Notes under the pieces: generated by a model
Told to the model about the DNA's origin: nothing
What the model saw: only the letters and a program-made list of their open reading frames with translations
Databases searched by the model: none
In this document: piece by piece, positions 1-7,035 of the stretch
Numbering within the stretch: position 1 is the stretch's first letter
Layout: every line of letters begins with the position of its first letter
DNA from: an uncultured bacterium
GTDB taxonomy: Bacteria; Bacillota; Clostridia; Oscillospirales; Acutalibacteraceae
NCBI GenBank assembly: GCA_905215855.1
Contig: CAJMRT010000023.1
Location: 1-32,242, forward strand
DNA length: 32,242 bases
Direction: 5' to 3'
Program-made: the position numbers and the translations under genes

Positions 1-240
1 AGTCTTACCATCAACTGTGATTGTGTTAGCCTCGTCATCAGCCTCTACTGTGTGAAGGTTCTCACCGATTTTACCACAGTAACCGCCCTGTGCTGTATCA
101 TACTTGAGAAGATCTGCGAGCATTGATGGTTTTGTAAGGTCGTTGATAGCAACTACCTCATAGCCCTCTGCACCAAACATCTGTCTGAATGCAAGACGAC
201 CGATACGGCCGAAACCGTTAATTGCAACTTTTACTGACAT
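1..240 (-). CDS. gap: Glyceraldehyde-3-phosphate dehydrogenase, N-terminal part (cut by window edge)
   Basis: Reading the minus strand from the ATG at 240 gives 80 residues that begin MSVKVAINGFGRIGRLAF, the NAD-binding Rossmann start of type I GAPDH, followed by the family's AINDL segment and the DLLKYDTAQGGY stretch. The enzyme oxidises glyceraldehyde 3-phosphate to 1,3-bisphosphoglycerate in cytosolic glycolysis. The start is fixed by an AGGAGG-type site at about 249-255, eight bases upstream. The rest of the gene, with the catalytic cysteine, lies outside the window. It is transcribed away from rny and has its own promoter. Family assignment is secure; completeness cannot be judged. Confidence 0.95.
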   Translation of the reverse strand, partial: MSVKVAINGFGRIGRLAFRQMFGAEGYEVVAINDLTKPSMLADLLKYDTAQGGYCGKIGENLHTVEADDEANTITVDGKT

Positions 241-274
241 AAAAAAATTCCTCCTAAAATTCTAAGGTGCTTCT

Positions 275-303
275 ATTATATTACATTTTTTTCATTTCTT
301 CAA
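275..303 (-). promoter_or_regulatory. Predicted promoter of gap
   Basis: On the minus strand TTGAAG (298-303) is followed after 17 bases by a perfect TATAAT (275-280). The predicted transcript starts near 268, giving a short leader with the AGGAGG site. It is seen by inspection only. Confidence 0.6.
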
Positions 304-468
304 TAGCTTGACAAAAATTTAACGAAAAATTTTTGAGTTTTTTACAAATACGGTAAAAAACACGGTCTGATTTTGCGTTTTTAAGGCAAATTTGAGCCGT
401 TCCGTTCAAAGAAATGTAATTTTTTCACCTGCCACAACTAATTATCTGCAAAAATACCTCGCTTATTC

Positions 469-497
469 TTGACAATTTGGTGATTCTATTATAAAAT
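469..497 (+). promoter_or_regulatory. Predicted promoter at the head of the rny leader
   Basis: TTGACA (469-474), a 17-base spacer and TAAAAT (492-497) form a near-consensus housekeeping promoter. The start would be near 504, almost 300 bases before the rny start codon, so the transcript has an unusually long leader or first makes a short RNA ending at the hairpin at 524-557. Confidence 0.55.
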
Positions 498-523
498 TGT
501 ATCATCCGCTGTTACGGATTTTG

Positions 524-557
524 GCAAAAGCACAGTTTTTGGCTTTTGCAACTTTTT
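524..557 (+). terminator. Terminator-like hairpin in the rny leader
   Basis: GCAAAAGC (524-531) pairs perfectly with GCTTTTGC (542-549). Three bases later comes a run of six T (552-557). This is the shape of an intrinsic terminator, placed only about 20-50 bases after the predicted start of transcription. It could end a small RNA or attenuate rny. The stem is AT-rich, so its strength is uncertain. Confidence 0.45.
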
Positions 558-748
558 TAATCAGACTCTTTAAAAGAGCCGTTATATATAGATATTTTTT
601 ATAATTTTTATGGCGCTTCGCCTTTTGAAACGCTCTGTGCAACCTGTACGGTGTTTTGCGGTTGCATATGTATATATAATGTATTAAAAATATTTACAAA
701 GTAAAAATGAAAATTGAATATCTTTTTAACGGCACCTTTAAAGTCTAA
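558..748 (+). other. Gene-free, structured part of the rny upstream region
   Basis: No credible coding sequence is visible here. Three short foldable elements are: CTCTTT/AAAGAG at about 576-588; GGCG-CTT-CGCC at 612-622 followed by TTTTG; and TGCAACC (638-644) facing GGTTGCA (660-666). A TATAAT lies at 675-680 but has no matching -35 box at normal spacing, so I do not call a second promoter. Confidence 0.35.
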
Positions 749-799
749 TTGATTGGGAACTGTGAAATATTAAAAAATCAAACTAAGGAGGTGTCCAAA

Positions 800-2353
800 T
801 TGCCATTGTGGATAAGTATTATCTGCATTGTTGCCGCAGTTGTTATCGGCGCAGGTGCAGGTATTTTCCTTGGAATTGCCATTCGCAAAAACACTGCCGA
901 AAAGGAAATCGGAAGTGCTGAGGAAGAGGCAAAGAAGATTGTGGCTGATGCAATCAAAACAGCCGAAGCAAGGAAAAAAGAAGTAGTCCTTGAGGGTAAA
1001 GACGAGGTTCATCGTTTCAGAAACGAGAGCGAAAAAGAAATTTCCGACCGACGCAAGGAAGTTCAGCGTCAGGAGAGAAGAATCCAGCAGAAGGAAGAAA
1101 CTCTTGACAAAAAGCTCGATAATATGGAACGCAAGGAAGAAAAGGTCAACAAAAAGCTTCGTGATGCTGATGCAAAACTCGAAGAAGTTGAAACCTTGAA
1201 GAAGAGCCAGTTTGAAATGCTTGAAAAAATTTCGGGCTACACGGCAGAACAGGCTAAAAGCTATTTGCTTTCACAGCTTGAAAATGAGCTTGCTCACGAG
1301 AAGTCGGTTAAGATTATGGAATACACCGAACAGCTCAAAGAGGAAGCAGACGACAAGGCAAGAAACATTATTTCGCTTGCAATTCAGCGACTCGCCGCTG
1401 AGCAGGTTTCAGAGGCAACAATTTCGGTTGTTCCTCTTCCAAACGATGAGATGAAGGGCAGAATCATCGGTCGTGAGGGTCGTAACATCAGAGCTATCGA
1501 AACTCTTACAGGTGTTGACCTTATTATTGATGACACGCCTGAGGCTATCACGCTCTCGTGCTTTGAACCTGTCAGAAGAGAAGTTGCAAGAATTGCACTT
1601 GAAAAGCTTATTGCAGACGGCAGAATCCATCCCGCAAGAATTGAGGAGATGGTTGAAAAGGCAAGACGAGAGGTTGAGTCCGAAATCAAGAAAACTGGTG
1701 AGAGAGCTGTTCTTGACGCAGGTGTTCACAACATTCACCCCGAGCTTGTCAAATATCTCGGCAGACTTCGTTACCGTACCAGCTACGGTCAGAATGTTCT
1801 TGACCATTCTCTTGAGGTTTCGTACCTTGCAGGTATGATGGCAAGCGAACTCGGTCTTGACCCGACAATTGCCAAGCGTGCAGGTCTTTTGCACGACATC
1901 GGTAAGTCCATTGACCACGAGGTTGAGGGAACACATATTCAGATTGGTGTTGACCTTGCCAAAAAGTATAAGGAAAGCGATGCTGTTATTCACGCTATTC
2001 ACGCTCACCACGGCGATGTTGAGGCGAGAACAATCGTTGCGTGTCTTGTACAGGCAGCTGACGCTATCTCAGCCGCAAGACCCGGTGCAAGAAGAGAAAA
2101 TGTTGAAAACTACATTAAGCGACTCCAGAAGCTTGAAGAGGTTGCATCTTCATTTGACGGTGTTGAGCGTACTTTTGCGATTCAGGCAGGCCGTGAGGTT
2201 AGAGTTATGGTTAAACCTGAAATCGTCAATGACGAGCGTATGATTCCGCTTGCAAGAGAAATCTGTAAGAAAATCGAAGAAGAGCTTGAATATCCCGGAC
2301 AGATTAAGGTTAATATCATCCGTGAAAGCAGAGCTTCCGATTTTGCAAAATAA
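800..2353 (+). CDS. rny: Ribonuclease Y
   Basis: RNase Y is the membrane-anchored endoribonuclease that starts mRNA decay in many Firmicutes. The 517-residue product has the full family layout: one N-terminal membrane helix (about residues 3-27), a long charged coiled coil (about 30-190), a KH RNA-binding domain with GRIIGREGRNI (about 220-235), and an HD hydrolase domain with LLHDIGKSIDHE (HD pair at about 365-366). I choose the TTG at 800 because AAGGAGGTG (785-793) sits six bases upstream; the reading frame stays open further upstream, but an earlier TTG at 749 has no ribosome site and a GTG at 791 overlaps the Shine-Dalgarno. Length matches the usual 510-525 residues. The gene has a long leader and its own terminator, so it looks monocistronic. 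Confidence 0.97.
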   Translation: MPLWISIICIVAAVVIGAGAGIFLGIAIRKNTAEKEIGSAEEEAKKIVADAIKTAEARKKEVVLEGKDEVHRFRNESEKEISDRRKEVQRQERRIQQKEETLDKKLDNMERKEEKVNKKLRDADAKLEEVETLKKSQFEMLEKISGYTAEQAKSYLLSQLENELAHEKSVKIMEYTEQLKEEADDKARNIISLAIQRLAAEQVSEATISVVPLPNDEMKGRIIGREGRNIRAIETLTGVDLIIDDTPEAITLSCFEPVRREVARIALEKLIADGRIHPARIEEMVEKARREVESEIKKTGERAVLDAGVHNIHPELVKYLGRLRYRTSYGQNVLDHSLEVSYLAGMMASELGLDPTIAKRAGLLHDIGKSIDHEVEGTHIQIGVDLAKKYKESDAVIHAIHAHHGDVEARTIVACLVQAADAISAARPGARRENVENYIKRLQKLEEVASSFDGVERTFAIQAGREVRVMVKPEIVNDERMIPLAREICKKIEEELEYPGQIKVNIIRESRASDFAK

Positions 2354-2367
2354 AATATCTTGATTTT

Positions 2368-2407
2368 AACTACGGTTGACAGGGCTATGTTGACCGTAGT
2401 TTTTTAT
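2368..2407 (+). terminator. Intrinsic terminator of rny
   Basis: ACTACGGTTGACA and TGTTGACCGTAGT form a 13-pair stem with two G-U pairs and a six-base loop, followed directly by TTTTTTATTTTA. It sits 15 bases after the rny stop codon. Confidence 0.85.
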
Positions 2408-2436
2408 TTTACTTTATTATTGAAAGGAATTTGAAA

Positions 2437-2751
2437 ATGGCATCAAGCAAGGAATATCTGAATTTTGTTATGGGTCAGCTGTCGGAACTTGAGGAGATAA
2501 CATACCGCAAAATGATGGGTGAATACATTATTTATTTTCACGGCAAAATTGTCGGCGGAATATATGACGACAGATTGCTTGTAAAGCCTGTTAAATCTGC
2601 TCTTGGTTTTATGCCGAATGCGGTGTATGAACTTCCGTATGAGGGTGCAAAAGAAATGCTCTTGGTTGATGAAGTTGATGATAAGAATTTTTTGACAGGC
2701 TTATTTAATGCGATGTATGATGAATTGCCTGTATCGAAAAAGAAAAAATAA
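2437..2751 (+). CDS. TfoX N-terminal domain-like protein
   Basis: This 104-residue protein matches the TfoX-N fold family: an early RKMMGEYIIYFHGKIVGGIYDDRLLVKP segment (about residues 24-52) is the typical glycine-containing 'M-x-G-x-Y' core, and a C-terminal lysine tail ends it. TfoX proper is a competence regulator in Proteobacteria, but stand-alone TfoX-N proteins in Firmicutes have no established role, so I assign only the fold. The ATG at 2437 is preferred over the TTG at 2431 because AAAGGA (2423-2428) is eight bases before it. It lies between the rny terminator and the amtB promoter; I see no clear promoter of its own. Confidence 0.75.
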   Translation: MASSKEYLNFVMGQLSELEEITYRKMMGEYIIYFHGKIVGGIYDDRLLVKPVKSALGFMPNAVYELPYEGAKEMLLVDEVDDKNFLTGLFNAMYDELPVSKKKK

Positions 2752-2875
2752 TTTGCAAGAAAATTAAATAAACTTGCAAAAATTAAATTTGTGCCGTAGC
2801 TTAGATTTTTGACCTGTTATTGTAAACTGTAATTTAAAAAACAGCAAAAAACTTTAAAAAATATTCAAAAAAGTA
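2752..2875 (+). other. AT-rich spacer before the amtB promoter
   Basis: There is no gene here. An imperfect direct repeat is visible: TTGCAAGAAAATTAAAT at 2753-2769 and TTGCAAAAATTAAAT at 2774-2788. No terminator for the upstream TfoX-N gene was found. The repeat could be a binding site upstream of the amtB promoter, but it may be a chance AT-rich similarity. Confidence 0.25.
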
Positions 2876-2904
2876 TTGACAATCGGTTAATAAGGCTTTA
2901 TAAT
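2876..2904 (+). promoter_or_regulatory. Consensus promoter of amtB-glnK
   Basis: TTGACA (2876-2881), exactly 17 bases, then TATAAT (2899-2904) is a perfect housekeeping-sigma promoter. The start near 2911 leaves a leader of about 175 bases before the amtB ATG. That leader contains GTAAG/CTTAC at about 2912-2930 and AGTTTT/AAAACT at about 2933-2947. Such a strong promoter on an ammonium transporter suggests that control lies in the leader, in a repressor, or at the PII level. Confidence 0.85.
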
Positions 2905-3086
2905 TCAAGACAGTAAGGCAAAGGTCTTACGAAGTTTTCGGAAAACTGAATATAAAAAGGACAAGGAAGTTCACTTTGGTTTCTTCTGATTTTGCAACAA
3001 AGTTTTTAAAACTTGCAAAATCGGACAAAAACATTGTGAGCTTTATTTTTTTGCTTCGGCAAAAACGGTTTATGTGGAGGTTGAAA

Positions 3087-4337
3087 ATGGATTCAGGAAA
3101 TATAGGCTTTGTGCTGATTTGTGCGGCTTTCGTATTTGTAATGACTCCGGGTCTTGCAATGTTCTACGGCGGTCTTGTACGAAAGAAAAATGTTGTAAAT
3201 ACAATGATGACATCAATTTTTATTATCGGTGTCGGAATTGTTATGTGGGTGCTTTTCGGTTATTCGCTTTCGTTCTCTCCTTCGGGAAATGCTTTTATCG
3301 GTGATTTCCGTTGGCTCGGTCTTGAGGGTGTTTCACTCACGGAGGGCTACACGGATGATGCGTCAATTCCGAATATGGTATTCTCTGCGTTCCAGATGAT
3401 GTTTGCCGTAATCACTCCTGCTCTTATCACGGGTGCGGTTGCAGGCAGAATGAAGTTTAAGTCAATTTTCGTTTTCACAATTTTCTGGTCGCTTATCGTT
3501 TATTATCCGCTCGCTCATATGGTGTGGGGACAGGGAGGACTTTTAGGTGCAGACGGTATCGGTGCTCTCGACTTTGCAGGCGGCGATGTTGTACATATCA
3601 GTTCGGGTATTTCTGCACTTGTACTTTGCATACTCCTCGGCAAGCGTCACGATTATGAACATTCAATTTACAGAATTCACAATATCCCGACAGTTGTACT
3701 CGGTGCGTCGCTCCTTATGTTCGGTTGGTTCGGCTTCAATGCGGGTTCTGCACTTGCCGCTGACGGCCTTGCGGCTCACGCATTTATGACAACAGGTGTT
3801 TCAGCCGCAGCCGCAATGCTCTCATGGATGCTCTGCGATGTTATCAAGAACAAAAAGCCTACGCTAATCGGTGCAAGCACGGGTATGGTTGCAGGTCTTG
3901 TAGGCATCACGCCCGGTGCCGGCTTTGTTCCGATGTGGGCGGCAGTTATTATCGGTTTGACAACAAGCCCCGTTTGCTATATTATGATTTCATACGGCAA
4001 GAAAAAATTCGGCTTTGACGATGCGCTTGACGCATTCAGCTGTCACGGTACAGGCGGTATCTGGGGCGGACTTCTCACAGGTGTGTTCTCATGCACGGCA
4101 ATCAACAGCAGCGCAGGTAACGGTCTTGTGTACGGTGAGTTTGCACAGTTCGGTGCTCAGGCAGCAGGTATCGGCATCACAATTGTAATTGCGGTTGTCG
4201 GAACACTCATCTGCTACGGCATCACAAGACTTCTTACAGGCAAAATCAGGGTTGACCTCAGAGATGAGCTTATGGGACTTGATGTTTCACAGCACGGTGA
4301 ATCTGCTTATCCGTCATTTAACGGTCTTGACAACTAA
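3087..4337 (+). CDS. amtB: Ammonium transporter AmtB
   Basis: The 416-residue product is an Amt/Rh-family channel for ammonium in the cytoplasmic membrane, with about eleven helices. The first helix carries the classic MTPGLAMFYGGLVRKKN signature; GWFGFNAGSA is also present. The two pore histidines are visible in VVHISSGISAL (near residue 170) and FSCHGTGGIWGG (near residue 317). I choose the ATG at 3087 because TGGAGG lies six bases upstream and the protein then begins just before helix 1. The frame is open back to a TTG at 2976 that also has an AAGGAAG site six bases ahead, so a 37-residue N-terminal extension is possible but unlike the family. glnK follows after 13 bases. Confidence 0.96.
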   Translation: MDSGNIGFVLICAAFVFVMTPGLAMFYGGLVRKKNVVNTMMTSIFIIGVGIVMWVLFGYSLSFSPSGNAFIGDFRWLGLEGVSLTEGYTDDASIPNMVFSAFQMMFAVITPALITGAVAGRMKFKSIFVFTIFWSLIVYYPLAHMVWGQGGLLGADGIGALDFAGGDVVHISSGISALVLCILLGKRHDYEHSIYRIHNIPTVVLGASLLMFGWFGFNAGSALAADGLAAHAFMTTGVSAAAAMLSWMLCDVIKNKKPTLIGASTGMVAGLVGITPGAGFVPMWAAVIIGLTTSPVCYIMISYGKKKFGFDDALDAFSCHGTGGIWGGLLTGVFSCTAINSSAGNGLVYGEFAQFGAQAAGIGITIVIAVVGTLICYGITRLLTGKIRVDLRDELMGLDVSQHGESAYPSFNGLDN

Positions 4338-4350
4338 CGGAGGTTTTAAC

Positions 4351-4737
4351 ATGGAAAACAATAACGATATTCAGCTTATAAAAATAGAGGCCGTTGTTCG
4401 TGAAGAAATGTTTGTAGATGTCAAAAAGGCTCTCACGGATATCGGTGTAAACGGAATCACGGCTTATCAGGTTGTCGGCTGCGGAATTCAGAGAGGTATG
4501 TCGGAGTATGTAAGAGGACAGAAGGTTGATGTTCAGGTCTTGCCGAAAATCAAGTTTGAAATTGTTGTTTCTTCCGAAGAATGGGAGAGAAAAACAATTG
4601 AGGCAATCAGAAAAACAGCCTTTACGGGCAACCCGGGTGACGGTAAAATTTTCACCTACTATCTTAAACAGGCGGTTAAAATCCGTACGGGAGAAACAGG
4701 CTACGATGCAATTCAGACTCCCAACTTTGACGACTGA
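4351..4737 (+). CDS. glnK: Nitrogen regulatory PII protein (GlnK type)
   Basis: This 128-residue PII protein senses ATP/ADP and 2-oxoglutarate and normally plugs AmtB. The hallmarks are the T-loop region from about residue 43 to 64 ending VLPKIK, the B-loop TGNPGDGKIF and the C-terminal KIRTGE nucleotide-binding segment. By alignment to the E. coli T-loop, the position of Tyr51, the uridylylation site, is Val59 here, and the cyanobacterial phosphorylation serine is Gln57. The protein is therefore expected to signal through ligand binding alone. The Shine-Dalgarno ACGGAGG (4337-4343) begins at the last base of the amtB stop codon, which shows co-transcription and probable translational coupling with amtB. 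Confidence 0.95.
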   Translation: MENNNDIQLIKIEAVVREEMFVDVKKALTDIGVNGITAYQVVGCGIQRGMSEYVRGQKVDVQVLPKIKFEIVVSSEEWERKTIEAIRKTAFTGNPGDGKIFTYYLKQAVKIRTGETGYDAIQTPNFDD

Positions 4738-4760
4738 TATTTTCCTATTTCCCTATATTC

Positions 4761-4795
4761 AAAAAGTGCGTACCGAAATTTGGCACGCACTTTTT
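4761..4795 (+). terminator. Bidirectional terminator between glnK and the thioesterase gene
   Basis: AAAAAGTGCGT (4761-4771) and ACGCACTTTTT (4785-4795) form a perfect 11-pair stem with flanking T runs on both strands. It can end amtB-glnK on the plus strand and the convergent minus-strand cluster. Confidence 0.85.
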
Positions 4796-4809
4796 GCTTG
4801 TAAAATTGT

Positions 4810-5253
4810 TTATCTTCTTATTGTAATATCTTCCGGGCTGACAGTATTGTCACGAAGTCTGTTGTAATAATCGGGATTTGAATGCTTTATGCTTATCGGC
4901 TTTAGCTCGGGAGTTGCAAAACAGTGTGTTGTTCTGCCTGTTGCAGAAAGTTCTCCGTTTTTATTGTTGAAGATTTTATAGTCAAAAATCATTCTTGAAC
5001 CCGTAAAAAATACAAGGCTTACTTCAACGGAATACTCATCGCCGAATTTAAGCGGCTTTTTGTAACGGGCATATGCGTCAACATTTGGAATATACAATCC
5101 TTTTGACTGCATTTCGGCAACATCACAACCGATGTCGTGCATATACTGAATTCTTGCATCTTCAAAATATCTGATAAAATTTGAGTGATGAACAATGTTC
5201 ATACAGTCTGTTTCATAGTACGAAACCTTTGATTTGTATAATTTCTCGGTCAT
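4810..5253 (-). CDS. Acyl-CoA thioesterase, YbgC/4HBT hotdog family
   Basis: The 147-residue product has the 4-hydroxybenzoyl-CoA thioesterase signature near its start: YYETDCMNIVHHSNFIRYFE (about residues 12-31), with Asp16 as the expected catalytic acid. These enzymes hydrolyse acyl-CoA or acyl-ACP thioesters in the cytosol. An AAAGGAGA site (5258-5265) precedes the ATG by about five bases. It is the last gene of a three-gene minus-strand set, 35 bases after the ligase gene, which suggests that it releases or edits the product of that set. The chain length it prefers cannot be read from the sequence. Confidence 0.88.
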   Translation of the reverse strand: MTEKLYKSKVSYYETDCMNIVHHSNFIRYFEDARIQYMHDIGCDVAEMQSKGLYIPNVDAYARYKKPLKFGDEYSVEVSLVFFTGSRMIFDYKIFNNKNGELSATGRTTHCFATPELKPISIKHSNPDYYNRLRDNTVSPEDITIRR

Positions 5254-5288
5254 ATTTTCTCCTTTACATATATTAGGAAAATCCGTAA

Positions 5289-6950
5289 TTATTTTTTAAG
5301 CAACAAACCGTTTTTAAGGTCCTCTGCTGCCTGTTTTTTTATTACAAAATGCTGTTTCTTGCCTGTTGCAGTCTGCGGAAGTTCATTGACAAAACGGTAG
5401 TATCTCGGAGCCTGATATTTTGAAATATTCGGTGAGCTGTCGCAGAAATTGATAAGCTCGGCAACCGTAAGACTTTCGTCGGCCTTGATTACATATGCCG
5501 CAACGCACTCGCCTCTTGTTGAATCGGGAACACCTGTTACGATACATTCCTGAACCTTCGGGTGTGAGTTGAGAATTTCCTCAATTCTTGCAGGATAAAT
5601 ATTTTCGCCCTTGCTGATAATCATATCGTCTTTTCTGCCTGCAATTGTAACGAACTGTTCGCTGTTCCAAGTGCCGATGTCGCCTGTGTACATCCAACCC
5701 TTGTAGAACTTATCTTTTGTAGCCTTTTCATTATTTACATAGCAGTAGGTAGTTTTGTTCGGACATTTGATGATGATTTCTCCCTCTGTTTTGTTATCGC
5801 AGGGAACTGTGTCATCGGGCTCTGCTTTTCTGTCGTCATAAACATTTACAAGTCTTACCTCATCATCTGTGCATGATCTGCCTGCCGAACCTGCCATTTC
5901 AGGAAGGTCATACGGACGAAGAAATGTATTCCAGAAAGATTCCGTTGTGCCGTAGCCGTTAAAAATGTTGGGGGAGAGAAGCTCCTGATAGCGAATGCAA
6001 GCGGCTTTTTCAAGCGGACTGCCCATGGTAATAATGCCCTTGAGCGAAGAAAGGTTTTTCTGATGTTTTTCCTGACGGTTTGCAAGCATCTCAAGAGTTG
6101 ACGGAACACCTGTGATGAATGTAATGCCGTATTTTTCGATAAAGTCCATGCAGCTTCTCGGGTTGAATGTTCTCATAATCACAAGACACGCACCTGCATA
6201 AAGGGTAGGTGTAGGACCGCCCGAATGAATACCGCCACGGTGAAACCACGGCGTCATATTCATCGTAATGTCAACGGGTGAAAGCGGAAAGTGCATAATT
6301 ACATCGTGAGCCGAAAGAACTTCGTTGATTGCGTTAAGCGGAACGCCCTTTGGAGTGCCTGTTGTACCTGAGGTCTGAAGTCTTAAAACCTCGTCATAAA
6401 TATGCGGTGCATAGTCAACAGGCGGATTTTCTGAACTGCTGTCCTTGATGTAATCGTCAAAGAAAATGTGTCCTTCGGGAAGTGTTATTTCCTTTTTGGA
6501 ATTATTAACGCAGAGAATCAATTTTGGCTTATGCTCGCAGATTTTAAGAGCCTGTACGGCTGTTTGCATAATGTCTGCATCATAAACATAAACAACAGGC
6601 TTGTTGTGTCCCATAATTTCTGCGGTTTCGCCCGGTGATAGATTAAAGTTAGCGGGATTTGAGATTGCACCGAGTTTCTGCGGTGCAATGTAACCGAACA
6701 AAAACTGCGGTGAGTTGTAAAGCTGCATAAACACGATGTCGTTTTTCTTGACGCCGTCTTTTTTCATAGCGTTTGCAAATCTGTTCGCATCGGCATTAAG
6801 CTCTTTGTAGCTCCATGTTCTGCCGCTCTGAGGATCAATTGCGGCAGGCTTATCCGAAAAGCGTCTTACATTTCTCATAAAGCCGTTAAGCCATGTAAAT
6901 TCACTTTCAAATGTTTCTCTGAACATCTGTGAATCATATGTTAAATTCAT
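5289..6950 (-). CDS. Class I adenylate-forming acyl-CoA/acyl-ACP ligase
   Basis: This 553-residue enzyme belongs to the ANL superfamily, which activates a carboxylate with ATP and transfers it to CoA or a carrier protein. All core motifs are visible: the P-loop LQTSGTTGTPKG (about 192-203), the A5 motif NGYGTTE, the A7 motif YTGDIGTW, the hinge GRKDDMIISKGENIYP, and the C-terminal lysine loop PQTATGKKQH. The overall style is that of medium/long-chain or aryl acyl ligases. The substrate is unknown. It lies between a KAS II gene (85-base gap) and a thioesterase gene (35-base gap) on the same strand, so a joint role in making or recycling a specific acyl chain is the reasonable inference. Confidence 0.9.
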   Translation of the reverse strand: MNLTYDSQMFRETFESEFTWLNGFMRNVRRFSDKPAAIDPQSGRTWSYKELNADANRFANAMKKDGVKKNDIVFMQLYNSPQFLFGYIAPQKLGAISNPANFNLSPGETAEIMGHNKPVVYVYDADIMQTAVQALKICEHKPKLILCVNNSKKEITLPEGHIFFDDYIKDSSSENPPVDYAPHIYDEVLRLQTSGTTGTPKGVPLNAINEVLSAHDVIMHFPLSPVDITMNMTPWFHRGGIHSGGPTPTLYAGACLVIMRTFNPRSCMDFIEKYGITFITGVPSTLEMLANRQEKHQKNLSSLKGIITMGSPLEKAACIRYQELLSPNIFNGYGTTESFWNTFLRPYDLPEMAGSAGRSCTDDEVRLVNVYDDRKAEPDDTVPCDNKTEGEIIIKCPNKTTYCYVNNEKATKDKFYKGWMYTGDIGTWNSEQFVTIAGRKDDMIISKGENIYPARIEEILNSHPKVQECIVTGVPDSTRGECVAAYVIKADESLTVAELINFCDSSPNISKYQAPRYYRFVNELPQTATGKKQHFVIKKQAAEDLKNGLLLKK

Positions 6951-7035
6951 AATATCCCCCTGTCCTATTGTGTATGGGTGTACATTATTTTATACATACA
7001 TATGTGTGTCGTTTTTATGTTGTTTTGTCGGCAGA

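Noticed and set aside
1409..2011. A 200-residue open frame on the minus strand within rny
   Set aside because: It lies wholly inside the well-supported RNase Y gene, has no ribosome site and its product is Cys/Asn/Ser-rich without family features; it is a shadow of codon bias.
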